64,000 nt of DNA from Eustoma russellianum (GCA_036186865.1 AP025040.1:44518321-44582320), one strand, 5' to 3'; counted from the stretch's first letter, positions 46,010 through 57,323 are shown. Translations and numbers: made by a program. The notes: generated by a model not told the origin, from the sequence alone.

Positions 46010-46443
46010 GAATGATAAAACACCATTTTCAAAAGTTCATTGGGGTCGAAAAAGTCAAATAGGACCTCATATATCATCTAGTGTTGTGTTTTCAAATCTT
46101 ATCGAACTAATACATGTAACATAATCTGACGTATTAAGATGATGTAGCAGATGTAGAAAATCTTCTGTTCAACTCGTGCGTCATCTCTTCACCACTTCTC
46201 AATCTATCTACTATAATTAACACTTCATCACAACGTCTGGAAGAAAGAAATCCTGGATCAGCAAGCAAATGTGCTCGAGTAACGCCTCACAAGCATGCCT
46301 GCATTTTGTAGCCAGAAGATCTGTTGGGGTAGTGAAATCTGCCAGTTCAAGGTCCTACAGGAGTCCTGGTAAACTTCTGTTGCAGTAAACTCAGAGCAGC
46401 AGAGCTATTATAAACAACTTACGGATACGTCCTTACTGCTAGT
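46010..46443. other. Stretch between element 2 and the AKRP-like gene
   Basis: No ORF. It probably contains the 3' UTR of the minus-strand AKRP-like gene. Confidence 0.5.
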
Positions 46444-49400
46444 CTAGTCCCATGGGCCTTTAGGAACCTGTTTTAACAATTTTATTAGTTCATAAGTCTT
46501 CGAATCTCTGCCAGAATAGAGGCATATGTCCAGCGGGGTTAAACCATCCTGCAAACCAAAACACGGTTTCAATTGACTGCTTAAAAACCCAAAACAGAAG
46601 AATGCATAAGCCAAATCAATTTTCCGACTCCTTCAGTTACACCATGTAGATTATATCACATTGATTCTAAGACTCGTTAAGGTAAACGAATGGAGATCAT
46701 GTTACACACGCAGTTACATCTGTCGTGCTTGATAGTCCAATCTTTTAAGACAAATGTCATCATATTCACCCGCTTCTATGCTTGCTAGCTATAAACTTGT
46801 GCCTATGAGTGCACAGTATTCATTAATTTGATTCCTTAGAATACGAGGGAATAGCCAAGGGAAAGGACAGTGCAATTCTGGAACTGGTATAACTAAAGAA
46901 TAACTATACGGTGGCTGACAATAAGAAAGATGTTTACGGACAGGTTAACAAGTTTCCTACCAAAAAAAAAAACAAGATTCGCATATATGGAAAACACTGT
47001 TGCTAACCTTGTTCTTTAATGTCTTATCAGCTCCCTTGATTAGCAAAACCCTGATAACATCAAATCTTCGAGATTGAACAGCTAAATGTAATGGGGTCCA
47101 CCCATCCTGTAAAGGTGTACAATAAACAACAATTCAAGATCATGCATCTAGGAACTAGATTAAGGAAACAAACACTGAGGTTACCAGAAAAACAGAATGC
47201 AAGGAGAATCAACTATACATTGTCCGCCTTGTTTATGTCAACATTGTACAAAAGAAGAATCTTTATCATTTGAGTAGAGGCTGTTCGGACAGCATAATGC
47301 ATCAAGGTAGCCCCATCCTGAAATTAGAAAAAGATATTAAAAGAATCTACAAATAAACCACAAACAAAAATAGAAGAACAACCCTCAAGTGAAAAAGTGC
47401 AGAAAGAATCAAACTTGTGCAAATCCCACTGATGAGGCAAAATTTGGAAGACCAATTCCAGGTAAATTAATAATGTCAACAATGTGCATTCCATGTTTCT
47501 TGTAACTTCATCATGAAAACATGAGCACTAGAGGGAAAACAAGACAAAAGGGACAAGAAATAAAGATCCCAAAAAATTTGTTTACCTTACTTAAGTGACG
47601 CAAAGGCCTTTCACATAATGGAAACTCAATAGTTTCTTACAAGGAACACTCATGAACCGTACCCATTCTTTATTTTTATTTTGGTTTTTGTTTTCAATCT
47701 TGAAATCAATTCCCAAACATCAAGAATTTACCATTACACTGCTTTGTATTTGAGTCTGCTTTCATGTGAACAGTGAACATATAGCACTCACAAAATCACT
47801 CAAGAATGGAACAAAGTGAAAAGTTATCTTCACAGATACAGGCAGCTTATTGGCTAATGATAAAATGTCATGGCTAACCTCATCACAAATAAACGGATTT
47901 GCCGCTTCTCTCAAAAGACAGTTGAAAATAGCTTGCTTTTTGCCAAGTATAGCTTTGTGAATTGCAGTCAAACCATCCTGTAAAATAGTAGAACCATGAA
48001 CAATCTGAGAAATCCTATGCTAAATACTAGGAGACATGTGGCCCATTTTCAAATACCTTGCTGGGGACATTGATATCCTCAATGTGTTTCAATAGAGAGG
48101 TCATAAGATAAAAATCCCCAGAGGCAGCAACAGTGTGAAAAGGTTTCCACTTCCCCTGGAAGATTCGTTGAAGTTCAAAAGTTCAATAAATTCACAGAAT
48201 AACAAATTTATTCTTAAGTAACCAGAACTGAGACGAAAAAAATGCAGTACAATCAAATAGGCATGCAAAAAATTCATAAACATACAAATGAACACAGTTC
48301 AATGGTCTTCCATGCAGTTCACAAGTCTGAGACAATTATGTATCAGAAAACTGCTACAAAGTCATGTCAAACACCATTTTTTTTTTTTGTAAATTGTCAA
48401 ACACCATTTACAGTCTACTGGCAAAAACTTACAGAGGTAGCAGCTGCTAGATCAGGAATTCGCCTATTTAGCAGAATCTTTTCTTCTTTACTGAATAACT
48501 TACGAGGACCTACATCGATTAGCAAAAGAAAGGCGTAAAAATGACAAAAAGGCAGGGAAAAAGGAGAGTTACCAGAGAAAGAATAAGCGGAAAAAAGACA
48601 AAGAAACCAAGAGTCAGGACAAGCTAGTAATGATGCACCAACTCAAGAAAAATTCAAAATTAGTTCACAGGAGAGCATGATTAGGGATATAACAATCGGC
48701 TTCCAATTCCTTCTTTTCGGAATATGATGCTCAATAAAATATAAGCAGCATTAAGCAAATCTATCGCAAAAGGTTCTCATGTATAGTTACAACACACTGA
48801 ACAATGACCAGGATACAAGATTCAAGGCAGCAGAGTTAGAACCCGAAAAAGTATTTCACAAGACAGAAAGCAATATAGAACATTTAAAAGCAAGACTAAT
48901 GGGATTTCCAACATTTATCCATCAATAAAATTGTAAATTATGTTGCATACCAAATTATAACTCCCAAAAAATAACAACCGCAACACTCGAGCACAATTTA
49001 CAATTGTTCGATTAGCTATGTGGGCTCTATCTCCATAACGCTCTAAGTATAACATATTGTCTGCAGTGACCAGTATGTCATACCTTTTGCTTGTCTCCCT
49101 CATGATCTTCTTAGGTGACAGCCTTTCTTGGTTAGCACAAGTCTACTCATAGATTTCACAACGTCTAGGAGATACTTTCAAAGCCACCTCTGCAAATGAC
49201 CATACTGTTCGAACACAATTCCCTCATTTTCTGATCAACAGATGTACTCTAACTTTCCTCTTAATAAATTCATTTCCTTTCATATATCCTTGAATGTCTA
49301 TGACATCCACTTCTCTACTCCTCGTTTCCAGTACTCTCTAGATTATAACAAGTTGGCATGAAGATCCAAACATACAAGCAACTTAAAATCGTTCAGATAG

Positions 49401-50475
49401 ATTGACATACAGCGTTACCAGCTACAAAAAAAAGTGCATGCTAAGAATGCATCATTCGCATGAGAAGAATTAAAAATGACATCGAGACACAAAAGGCCAA
49501 AGCCAGATACTAAATATGTGCTATACTCATGCATGCACAAGGGTAATACTACTGCATATGCAAGCACACCAATGAACTTTGGGCATTCTTCACTGGTTCA
49601 AAGACTACAAGATCACCTGTCGTTGCATATGGCAAGCAGGGCCTGGGAGCAAGAACGGTAACATTTAAACTAGAATATATACCTTCAGATTTCTTAGCAG
49701 CGTCAGGATCATATTTCCCGCTACCAAAAAACTCAGTAATGTCATCAAATCCTCTACCATAAACAGCCAACCTTGGGTTCCTTGGTGCCACCCTGTCACT
49801 TGATTCATTCACAGAAGAGCTCACTTCTGTATTTCCCCTAGTCTTTTTTTCCCAATTTCTTTCTTCTATTTCATCTTCACTAAAAGTTGGGTTATCAAGA
49901 ATAACTGGTTTCAGCTGCTTTAACTTTTCACTCCTAAACTTCATATATTCCTCCGCACTGACTTCTCTGCCCCGCCTATCCTCTATTGGCCTCAATTGCA
50001 ACCTTCTCATTTCCAATTTCCTCCCATATTCCAGCTCCTGCCCAAGCTTCCGCCTTTCCTTCTTAGTAATATTTACCTCCCTCTGAACCTCAGCCCATCC
50101 TTCCGGAATCAAATTTTCTGTCTGGACTTCCGTCGAACGCCTGCCCTTCGTCCTTGGGTTTACTTTTGGCTTAAAGCTTTCTTCATGGAGATGTGGGTCA
50201 TCGAAAATACCAGCTTCGAAAACAACACAGTCGCCGATAACCGGTCCATCTTCGTCTTCAATTACGCCATTTTGGGTGGAAGATTGAAGAGAACGAAGTG
50301 GAAGACATGAAGTGGAGAACTTTGTGGAAATTGAATTAGTTAGAGTGAAATATTGAGATCGGCAATGGAGTCGTACAGCGGAAAGAGGAAGGAGTGAGGA
50401 GGGAGAAGGAATGGGGGAAGAAGAAGATATGATCGGGGTACTAGGATGCAGAAGACATGGAGCTACTACGTACAT
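46444..50475 (-). CDS. AKRP: AKRP-like plastid ankyrin repeat protein, seven exons
   Basis: Exons (GT-AG throughout, phases consistent): 50475-49683, 48509-48433, 48155-48057, 47977-47879, 47317-47219, 47106-47008 and 46548-46444; 1371 bp, 456 residues. I prefer the ATG at 50475 (MYVVAPCLLHPSTPIISSSS); an in-frame ATG at 50574 would add 33 residues. The N-terminus is Ser/Pro/Leu-rich with few acidic residues, like a chloroplast transit peptide. A charged middle part follows (GWAEVQREVNITKKERRKLG, then DDITEFFGSGKYDPD). Residues about 291-456 are ankyrin repeats (DGLTAIHKAI, DGATLMHYAV, DGWTPLHLAV, DGLTPLDICL). This architecture matches Arabidopsis AKRP, which pairs with EMB506 in plastids and is needed for plastid differentiation and embryo development. 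The function here is inferred from that match. EMB506 itself is the alternative, but the middle part fits AKRP better. Confidence 0.88.
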
Positions 50476-51658
50476 GATTAGAACGGTAGCATTCCCCGAG
50501 CAGGGAAAAAGGAAGGCAAGCAGGAAGCTTTTGCATATAGCATTGTTCTCGTTTATCACATATACTCTTTGCATTGATATAAAAAAGGTAAAAATAAAAA
50601 AGTTTGAACCTGCCTTTTTCGGGTTCTCACCGTCTCAGTTCCCACCCATAGAGTTTATAGATATAAACAAAGAAATGTGCTTCGAAAACTATCCTATATG
50701 GACTCCAACAATAACATCATCATTACCCAATTGCTTTAGAGGCTCCCGCTTATACCGGTGTATGGGAGGACCGGATGTACGCAACCATACTCATGTGTTA
50801 GTAACATAAAAAGATTGTTTCCCGATAACCCATAATAATGCGTCAAGTTATGTCGATCAACTACAAACCACATTTATGGCAGGATTCGGAACCCCTGTAA
50901 TGAGTTGAAAATCAATATAGACGCGTAACAACAAATCATTATTAGAGATTGTTGAAGTATAAACAGGTCGGTATATTTAGAGCTCGGATTAACTAAATTT
51001 ATAGGGAAACATGTTGTTTTGGAATGCTGAGTTTATATGAGGCCATATACAATTAATGCATAAGAGATCACCTACTTGAACTCAAATATGATAATTGTGA
51101 CAAGTTCTTCTAGCTCAACACCGATCTTGTAATATATAAATGAACAGCTCCGCCAAGCTCGGTGAGAGAAACTCATTTAAAATTATTTTCACTACGTGGA
51201 TAACTCAATTATGATATCAGGATAATCGACGTCCACCTAGCGACACAAGTACTACATGCATTAAAGTGAATATAGTATCTCATAACACTTGGCAATTTCG
51301 ATATACAAAGACCAAGACGAATGGCATACAAACATTTCATTCACAAAAATTAATGGGACGCTCTAGGATGCTCTTCAATGTTCTTCATGTTAGTCCTACA
51401 CAAACATTCACAAAGAGACAACCTCTCGTTATTTACAATTTAAAACATGAAATCACTGTCGGAAAGTTTTTCTAGAAAGATGAATGAGAGAAAGCAAGGC
51501 CAAGTTTTATTGGAGCTCCAAGGTTTTCACCTCTTTTTCTTTTTTTCAGCACTTGCAGTTACTTACCCTTTGGGCCAATGTCTGGTGATGTTTAGATTCC
51601 TCATCTTCTGTAATCTTTTCAGCTGCTACAGAGCTAACATGTTTTACTATAAAAGCTA
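50476..51658. other. Upstream region of the AKRP-like gene
   Basis: It contains a CAA-start SINE copy at 50706-50842 and, at about 50901-50985, an 80-90 bp block (AAAATCAATATAGAC, GAGATTGTTGAAGT, AGTCGG/AGGTCGG) repeated at about 61292-61375. No other gene was recognised. Confidence 0.55.
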
Positions 51659-51668
51659 ACTCGGTACC

Positions 51669-51867
51669 TTATGTATGGGTTGGGATATCCTCATCCCCAC
51701 TTTTCTCATCCTTTTTGTGACCACGCGACACGTGGCAGCAAAGGAGGTGGTAAGGCTAGATGCAGGTGACCCTCATCTAGCCTCACCACCCCTTTGCTGC
51801 CATGTGTCGCGCGGTCACGCGTCACCGCACCCCTCTTGCAGTAAGGGGATCCTATCCCCTTATGTAT
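51669..51867. mobile_element. Fold-back element with TTATGTAT target duplication
   Basis: TTATGTAT at 51669-51676 and 51860-51867 flanks 51677-51859; the bases CC before each copy also match. Arms with CACGTGGCAGCAAAGG and CCTTTGCTGCCATGTG face each other around GGCTAGATG/CATCTAGCC. Same family as 28326, 37434 and 62085. Confidence 0.87.
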
Positions 51868-52345
51868 CTACGGTGACGAGTCCAATTTCAATAACTAAAT
51901 ATGACAAAAATAGTACAAGTCAATTCAATTCGATTTATGAACATAGAAGAGTCGTTGGTGTAGATTCTGTTGGAGAAATTGAGGTTTGGCAAATGGGTTT
52001 GTCAAAAGTTGACAACCATCATATTTTGAGCTTAATTATGATTAGTGTTCGTTAATCAAAAACGAAAACTAATAATTTCTAAATTATCTACGTGACGAGT
52101 AGATGAATTTAGGCTTTTGAATCACTCGATTCCGATACCGGGTGAATGAGAAATTAATGCTCAAAGTTGGAGTAAAAATTGGAAGGAAATTGGAAAAAGT
52201 GGCTTTTAAGTGGAATACCACATTGGTCACTTGGAGGGAAAATGCCACCAAATATAGTGGTAGGAGAGGCACTTTAGATGTGCCCTAAGGGCATGAGAAG
52301 TTTTCTGACGGAGTCAGGACGCAGCTCAGGCAAGGTTCACCACAC

Positions 52346-52450
52346 ACGCGCGCGCGCGCCGCCCGCCCGTCCGGCCGGCTCGGCTCGGCTCGGCTCGCGG
52401 CTCGCGGCTCGCGGCTCGCGGCTCGCGGCTCGCGGCTCGTGGCTCGCCCG
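52346..52450. repeat. GC-rich CG/GGCTCG minisatellite in the LTR
   Basis: A (CG)n run is followed by repeated GGCTC and GCGGCTC units in an otherwise AT-rich LTR. The 3' LTR version (58253-58345) has a different number and order of units. Confidence 0.95.
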
Positions 52451-52463
52451 GTTCTTATCTTTT

Positions 52464-52683
52464 TGGATAAATTTTCTTTTAAATTTTTCCAGAAAAATAA
52501 TTACTTGATCCTACGGTCTACAATTTATCTGTGGTGATCCAACGGTCGAGATCAAAATCTGATCCTACGGTTATGGATAAATTTTCTTTTAAATTTTTCC
52601 AGAAAAATAATTACTTGATCCTACGGTCTACAATTTATCTGTGGTGATCCAACGGTCGAGATCAAAATCTAATCCTACGGTTA
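52464..52683. repeat. 110-bp tandem duplication in the 5' LTR only
   Basis: Units start TGGATAAATTTTC at 52464 and 52574. The 3' LTR has one unit. This accounts for most of the LTR length difference. Confidence 0.95.
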
Positions 52684-52820
52684 TCTGCGGTTGATCGCGG
52701 TTGTCGATCCAACGCTCCAGAGTTGATCTTATCTTCAGTTGCTGATCCAATGGCCTACGTTTGTTCAGACAAGGATTACGATCTAACGGTGGAGATCGTA
52801 ACTGTTTTGATCCAACGGTC
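52538..52820 (+). promoter_or_regulatory. MSA-like AACGG motif cluster in the element 3 LTR
   Basis: TCCAACGGTC occurs at 52538-52547, 52648-52657 and 52811-52820; TCTAACGGTG (one mismatch) is at 52782. In the 3' LTR the same motif is at 58440 and 58603. All lie upstream of the TATA box. They match YCYAACGGYY, the core of plant G2/M promoter elements; activity is not shown. Confidence 0.5.
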
Positions 52821-53200
52821 CAGATTTGTTCTTACCTTCAACTTCCTCAACCTCCTCCAACCACCCTACATCTATAAATTCTGTGTTCATGCATGCATAC
52901 GAGGTTACTGTTCTAACAGTACTGCAATTCTTCTACAAGCATTCTGCATTGCATCCATTACGATACTCGAGATATCAGAACACCTGTAACAGGTTCGTCG
53001 ATGTTCTTACGCTGTAGTGCCACTCGTATGAACGAAAACCGTTGTATCCTGGGAGACGTTTGTTCCATCCGGTTGGGCACAGTATACCGGGGCAATTCGT
53101 CTTAAGGACAGAGTTTTACGCTCGCCTCGGTTTTGCTTGCGTTTTGTTTTCAGTTTATTCACATGCACACAGTGCACTGTTCTGATTACAGTTTCTAACA

Positions 53201-53213
53201 TTCTTAAGACGAA
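53201..53213 (+). promoter_or_regulatory. Candidate self-complementary primer site of element 3
   Basis: TTCTTAAGACGAA starts at the first base after the LTR, where the PBS belongs. It pairs over 13 bases (one G-U) with TTCGTCTTAAGGA at 53096-53108 inside the same LTR. It has no TGG start, so it does not fit the 3' end of any tRNA. Confidence 0.45.
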
Positions 53214-53336
53214 CTCTGCATTTTGATATATACTGTAATCAGTTTCGGTTCTCTCGTTGCGTGTACTGCGTCTGTTTGTACGAAACTAATCGGTTTCTGC
53301 TTCTGTTTTCTGTATACGTGTAACAGAAACTGAAAT

Positions 53337-56300
53337 ATGGAAGGCGAAAGTTCCAACTCGTTCAACGGTGTGCATCTGGGCGTTTCTGAGGAACAGAACA
53401 ATGCTGTTCCTGTTGCACCCGCTGCTCCAGTCACTGCTCCTGTTCCTGCTGTGGGACAGGTTGAAAAGCCAGAGAAGTTTGGAGGAAGTTACTTCAAACG
53501 CTGGCAACAGAAGATGTTGTTCTTCTTGACCACGTTGGGTTTGGCTAAGATGCTGACTGAGGATCCTCCGGAGGTGGTGCCGGTGGAAGACCAGAATGTG
53601 AACATGCAAAACAATCTGATTGCTGAAGCGTGGAGTTACAGCAATTATGTTTGTTTAAGTCACATTTTAAGTTGTTTGGATAATTCATTGTATGGATTGT
53701 ATTCTACTTATAAAACTGCGAAATCCTTATGGCAGGCGTTAGACAAAAAGTACCGGACTGAGGATGCCGGTACTAAGAAATTTATTATTGGAAAATTTCT
53801 TGATTTTCAGATGACAGATTCCAGGACTGTTGTTTCTCAGATTGAGGAACTTCAGATGCTTGTTGCTGAAATGGAAGAAGAGGGTATGTCCCTTAGTGAA
53901 TCTTTCCTTGTTGCTGCCGTGATTGAGAAGCTTCCTCTTTCGTGGAGGGAATTCCGAAGCTATCTCAAACATAAGCGAAAGGAAATGTCTTTGGAAGACT
54001 TGATTGTCCGACTCCGTATAGAGGAAGACAATCGAAAGGCAGAGAAGAAGCCGTCTTCCAGTTCTGGCCATGCAAAAGCTCATGTTGCAGAGGCATCGAA
54101 AAAGAAGAGAGGAAATTCTGTCGGAGTGAACGCGAAGGGCAAGAAGGTTGCCAAAAAGTTCACTGGTAAATGTTACAATTGTGGAATTCAAGGGCATCGT
54201 AGTATTGACTGCAGGAAGCCCAAGAAAAGGCAAGAGAAAGCCAAAGCCAACCTTGTAAGTGCAATGGATGATTTGGACTTGTGTGCTGTTGTTTCTGAAT
54301 GTAATGCTGTAGGTAATCCTAGCCAGTGGTGGGTGGACACTGGCGCCACTAGACACGTTTGTGCAAACAGGGGAATGTTCAAGGAATATTCTCCTGCGAA
54401 AGACAATGAAAGGCTGTACATGGGAAACAAAGATAGCTCGAAGATTGAAGGTTCGGGCAAAGTGATTCTGAAGATGACCTCCGGGAAAGAATTGACGTTG
54501 CAGGATGTGCTGCATGTTCCCGACATTCGCAAGAACTTAGTCTCTGGTGCTTTACTAGTCAGGCATGGATTTAGGCTAGTATTTGATTGTAACAAATGTA
54601 TTCTGACTAAGAATGGTGTATTTCTAGGGAAGGGGTATCTGATGGACAATATGTTTAAACTTAGTGTTATAACTATTGTACCAACGAAGACTACGCCCGA
54701 TGAGGCTAATAAGACTGCTTCTATTTCCGCTTACATGCTTGAGTCTTCATGTTTATGGCATTTACGTTTGGGTCATGTTAATTATAAGTCATTACAAAGA
54801 ATGATTAATCTCGACTTATTACCCAAACTAAGTTTCAATAATGAAAAGTGCCAAGTTTGTGTTGAAGCAAAAATGGCTAAGTTACCATTTCCTTCAATCA
54901 AAAGAAACACTGAAGTGTTAGATTTAATTCACACAGATGTTTGTGATTTAAAGTTTGTGCAAACAAGAAGCGGTAAAAAGTACTTTGTGACTTTTATTGA
55001 CGATTGCACTCGATACTGTTATGTTTATTTGCTAAGTAGCAAAGATGAGGCCTTAGATGCTTTTAAAGATTATAAAAATGAAGTTGAGAATCAACTTAGC
55101 AAACGAATTAAGTCAATTCGTAGTGATAGAGGTGGCGAATATGATGCACCGTTCAATGAATTCTGTTCAGAACATGGCATTATTCATCAAACGACTGCAC
55201 CATATTCACCTCAATCGAATGGTATTGCTGAACGCAAAAACCGTACTCTGAAAGAGATGATGAATGCTATGTTGATAAGTTCGGGCTTACCGCAGAACTT
55301 GTGGGGGGAAGCAATTCTCTCCGCCAACGTCATTTTAAATAGAATACCACCAAAGAAGATGGATGAGACCCCATACGAGCTTTGGAAAGGCCATAAGCCT
55401 AGTTACAAATACTTGAAAGTGTGGGGGTGTCTGGCAAAGGTTGCAGTACCCAAACCAAGACAAGTTAAAATTGGGCCTAAAACAATTGATTGCATATTCA
55501 TAGGATATGCAACTAACAGTAGTGCATATCGATTCTTGGTGCACAAGTCTGACATTCCTGACATACATGAGAATGTTGTCATGGAATCAAGAAATGCAGT
55601 GTTCTTTGAAAATGTCTTTCCAAAGAAAGACGAAAATAGCGAAGAAGCAAGCACTAGTAAGCGAGCGCGTGAGACGACTCCTCAAGAAAGTGAGGAACTG
55701 CGTCAAAGCAAACGAACTAGAATACCTACATCTTTTGGACCAGATTTTCTAACATACTTGGTAGAAAACGATCCAAGAACGTTTTCAGAGGCGATGTCAA
55801 CTCCAGAAGCTCCCTTCTGGAAGGAGGCAATAAACAGTGAGATAGAATCAATTCTTCAAAATCACACGTGGGAGCTGGTAGATCTTCCTCAAGGGAGTAA
55901 ACCGCTTGGATGCAAGTGGATTTTTAAGAAAAAACTCAAAGAGGATGGATCCATTGATAAATACAAGGCCCGGTTGGTAGCTAAGGGCTATCGACAAAAG
56001 GAAGGTTTTGACTTCTTTGACACTTATTCACCAGTAACTAGGATTACTTCCATAAGAATGCTAGTTGCTATTGCTGCTGTCTACGACCTAGAGATCCATC
56101 AAATGGATGTAAAGACTGCCTTCTTGAATGGCGAGCTGGAAGAAGAGATTTATATGGAACAACCTGAAGGGTTTACTGTTCCAGGACAAGAAAAGAAAGT
56201 TTGTAGACTTGTTAAGTCTTTGTACGGACTTAAACAAGCACCAAAACAGTGGCATTTGAAGTTTGATCAAGCCATGATGTCAAACGGTTTCAGGATCAAT

Positions 56301-57323
56301 GAATGTGACAAGTGTGTTTACATAAAAAACACACCAAATGCCTATGTGATAGTATGTCTCTATGTAGATGATATGCTAATCATGGGTAATACACACGACA
56401 TCATCTTGAATACCAAGAAGATGTTAACGAGAAATTTTGACATGAAAGACATGGGGGTTGCCAATGTTATTCTAGGAATTAAAATTTCTAGGGTAGCTGA
56501 AGGATTGGTCATGTCTCAAAGTCACTATATTGAGTCTGTTCTTAAACGATTCAATATGCTTGATGTAAAACCTGTAAAGACTCCACTAGACTTAAGTATA
56601 CACTTGAGGAAGAACCGAGGTGAACCTGTAGCTCAATTAAAGTATTCACAAGTCATTGGGAGTCTGATGTACATAACAAACTGTACAAGACCTGACTTGG
56701 CTTGTTCAGTAAACAAATTGAGTAGGTTCACCAGTAATCCAAGTGACGAACATTGGAAAGCTCTAAATAGAGTGATGAGATATCTGAAATACACTATGAA
56801 CCTTGGATTACAGTACACAAGATATCCAGCAGTATTGGAAGGATATTGCGACGCAAACTGGATATCAGATTGTAAGGATTCTAAATCCACCAGTGGATAC
56901 TTATTCACTGTAGGTGGTGGTGCTGTGTCATGGAAGTCTACAAAGCAGACATGCATAGCTCGGTCAACTATGGAAGCTGAGTTTATAGCACTCGATAAAG
57001 CTGGGGAAGAAGCTGAATGGCTTCGAAATTTCCTAGAAGACATTCCATGCTGGCCTAAGCCAATCGCTCCTATCAGCATACATTGTGACAGTCAGTCAGC
57101 TATAGGACGAGCTCAAAGCAGCATCTATAATGGCAAGTCACGACACATACGTCGGAGACATAATACCATTAAGCAGTTGATCTCTAATGGCGTGATTTCC
57201 ATTGATTACATAAAATCAAAGGAGAATCTTGCGGATCCGCTTACAAAAGCTTTGCTTAGAGATCAAATGTCAAAGTTGACAAACGGAATGGGACTTAAGC
57301 CTACAAAGCATGAATCTTTGTAA
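53337..57323 (+). CDS. gag-pol polyprotein of copia element 3, intact, 1328 residues
   Basis: A single ORF starting MEGESSNSFNGVHLG. gag (about residues 1-320) has FGGSYFKRWQQKMLFFLTTL and a CCHC zinc knuckle (CYNCGIQGHRSIDC, near 54171). Protease: WWVDTGATRHVC (near 54327). Integrase: HLRLGH...CQVC zinc finger, then catalytic residues in HTDVCDL, RSDRGGEY and GIAERKNR. Reverse transcriptase: LGCKWIF, ARLVAKGYRQ, catalytic YVDDMLIMG (near 56361). RNase H: YCDANWISD, STMEAEFIA, CDSQSAIG. The length is typical of single-ORF plant copia polyproteins, and I see no missing catalytic residue. It is the only intact gag-pol ORF in the window, so it is the best candidate for an active element. Confidence 0.96.
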   Translation: MEGESSNSFNGVHLGVSEEQNNAVPVAPAAPVTAPVPAVGQVEKPEKFGGSYFKRWQQKMLFFLTTLGLAKMLTEDPPEVVPVEDQNVNMQNNLIAEAWSYSNYVCLSHILSCLDNSLYGLYSTYKTAKSLWQALDKKYRTEDAGTKKFIIGKFLDFQMTDSRTVVSQIEELQMLVAEMEEEGMSLSESFLVAAVIEKLPLSWREFRSYLKHKRKEMSLEDLIVRLRIEEDNRKAEKKPSSSSGHAKAHVAEASKKKRGNSVGVNAKGKKVAKKFTGKCYNCGIQGHRSIDCRKPKKRQEKAKANLVSAMDDLDLCAVVSECNAVGNPSQWWVDTGATRHVCANRGMFKEYSPAKDNERLYMGNKDSSKIEGSGKVILKMTSGKELTLQDVLHVPDIRKNLVSGALLVRHGFRLVFDCNKCILTKNGVFLGKGYLMDNMFKLSVITIVPTKTTPDEANKTASISAYMLESSCLWHLRLGHVNYKSLQRMINLDLLPKLSFNNEKCQVCVEAKMAKLPFPSIKRNTEVLDLIHTDVCDLKFVQTRSGKKYFVTFIDDCTRYCYVYLLSSKDEALDAFKDYKNEVENQLSKRIKSIRSDRGGEYDAPFNEFCSEHGIIHQTTAPYSPQSNGIAERKNRTLKEMMNAMLISSGLPQNLWGEAILSANVILNRIPPKKMDETPYELWKGHKPSYKYLKVWGCLAKVAVPKPRQVKIGPKTIDCIFIGYATNSSAYRFLVHKSDIPDIHENVVMESRNAVFFENVFPKKDENSEEASTSKRARETTPQESEELRQSKRTRIPTSFGPDFLTYLVENDPRTFSEAMSTPEAPFWKEAINSEIESILQNHTWELVDLPQGSKPLGCKWIFKKKLKEDGSIDKYKARLVAKGYRQKEGFDFFDTYSPVTRITSIRMLVAIAAVYDLEIHQMDVKTAFLNGELEEEIYMEQPEGFTVPGQEKKVCRLVKSLYGLKQAPKQWHLKFDQAMMSNGFRINECDKCVYIKNTPNAYVIVCLYVDDMLIMGNTHDIILNTKKMLTRNFDMKDMGVANVILGIKISRVAEGLVMSQSHYIESVLKRFNMLDVKPVKTPLDLSIHLRKNRGEPVAQLKYSQVIGSLMYITNCTRPDLACSVNKLSRFTSNPSDEHWKALNRVMRYLKYTMNLGLQYTRYPAVLEGYCDANWISDCKDSKSTSGYLFTVGGGAVSWKSTKQTCIARSTMEAEFIALDKAGEEAEWLRNFLEDIPCWPKPIAPISIHCDSQSAIGRAQSSIYNGKSRHIRRRHNTIKQLISNGVISIDYIKSKENLADPLTKALLRDQMSKLTNGMGLKPTKHESL

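Larger units (their letters stand above)
51968..53200 (+). repeat. 5' LTR of copia element 3
   Basis: 1233 bp. It has a GC-rich tract (52346-52450), a 110-bp tandem duplication (52464-52683), a TATA box TATAAAT at 52873-52879 and the conserved block 53041-53115 shared with the solo LTR at 8232. Confidence 0.96.

Noticed and set aside
53739..54649. Long minus-strand ORFs opposite element 3 gag-pol
   Set aside because: Antisense shadows of an intact polyprotein.
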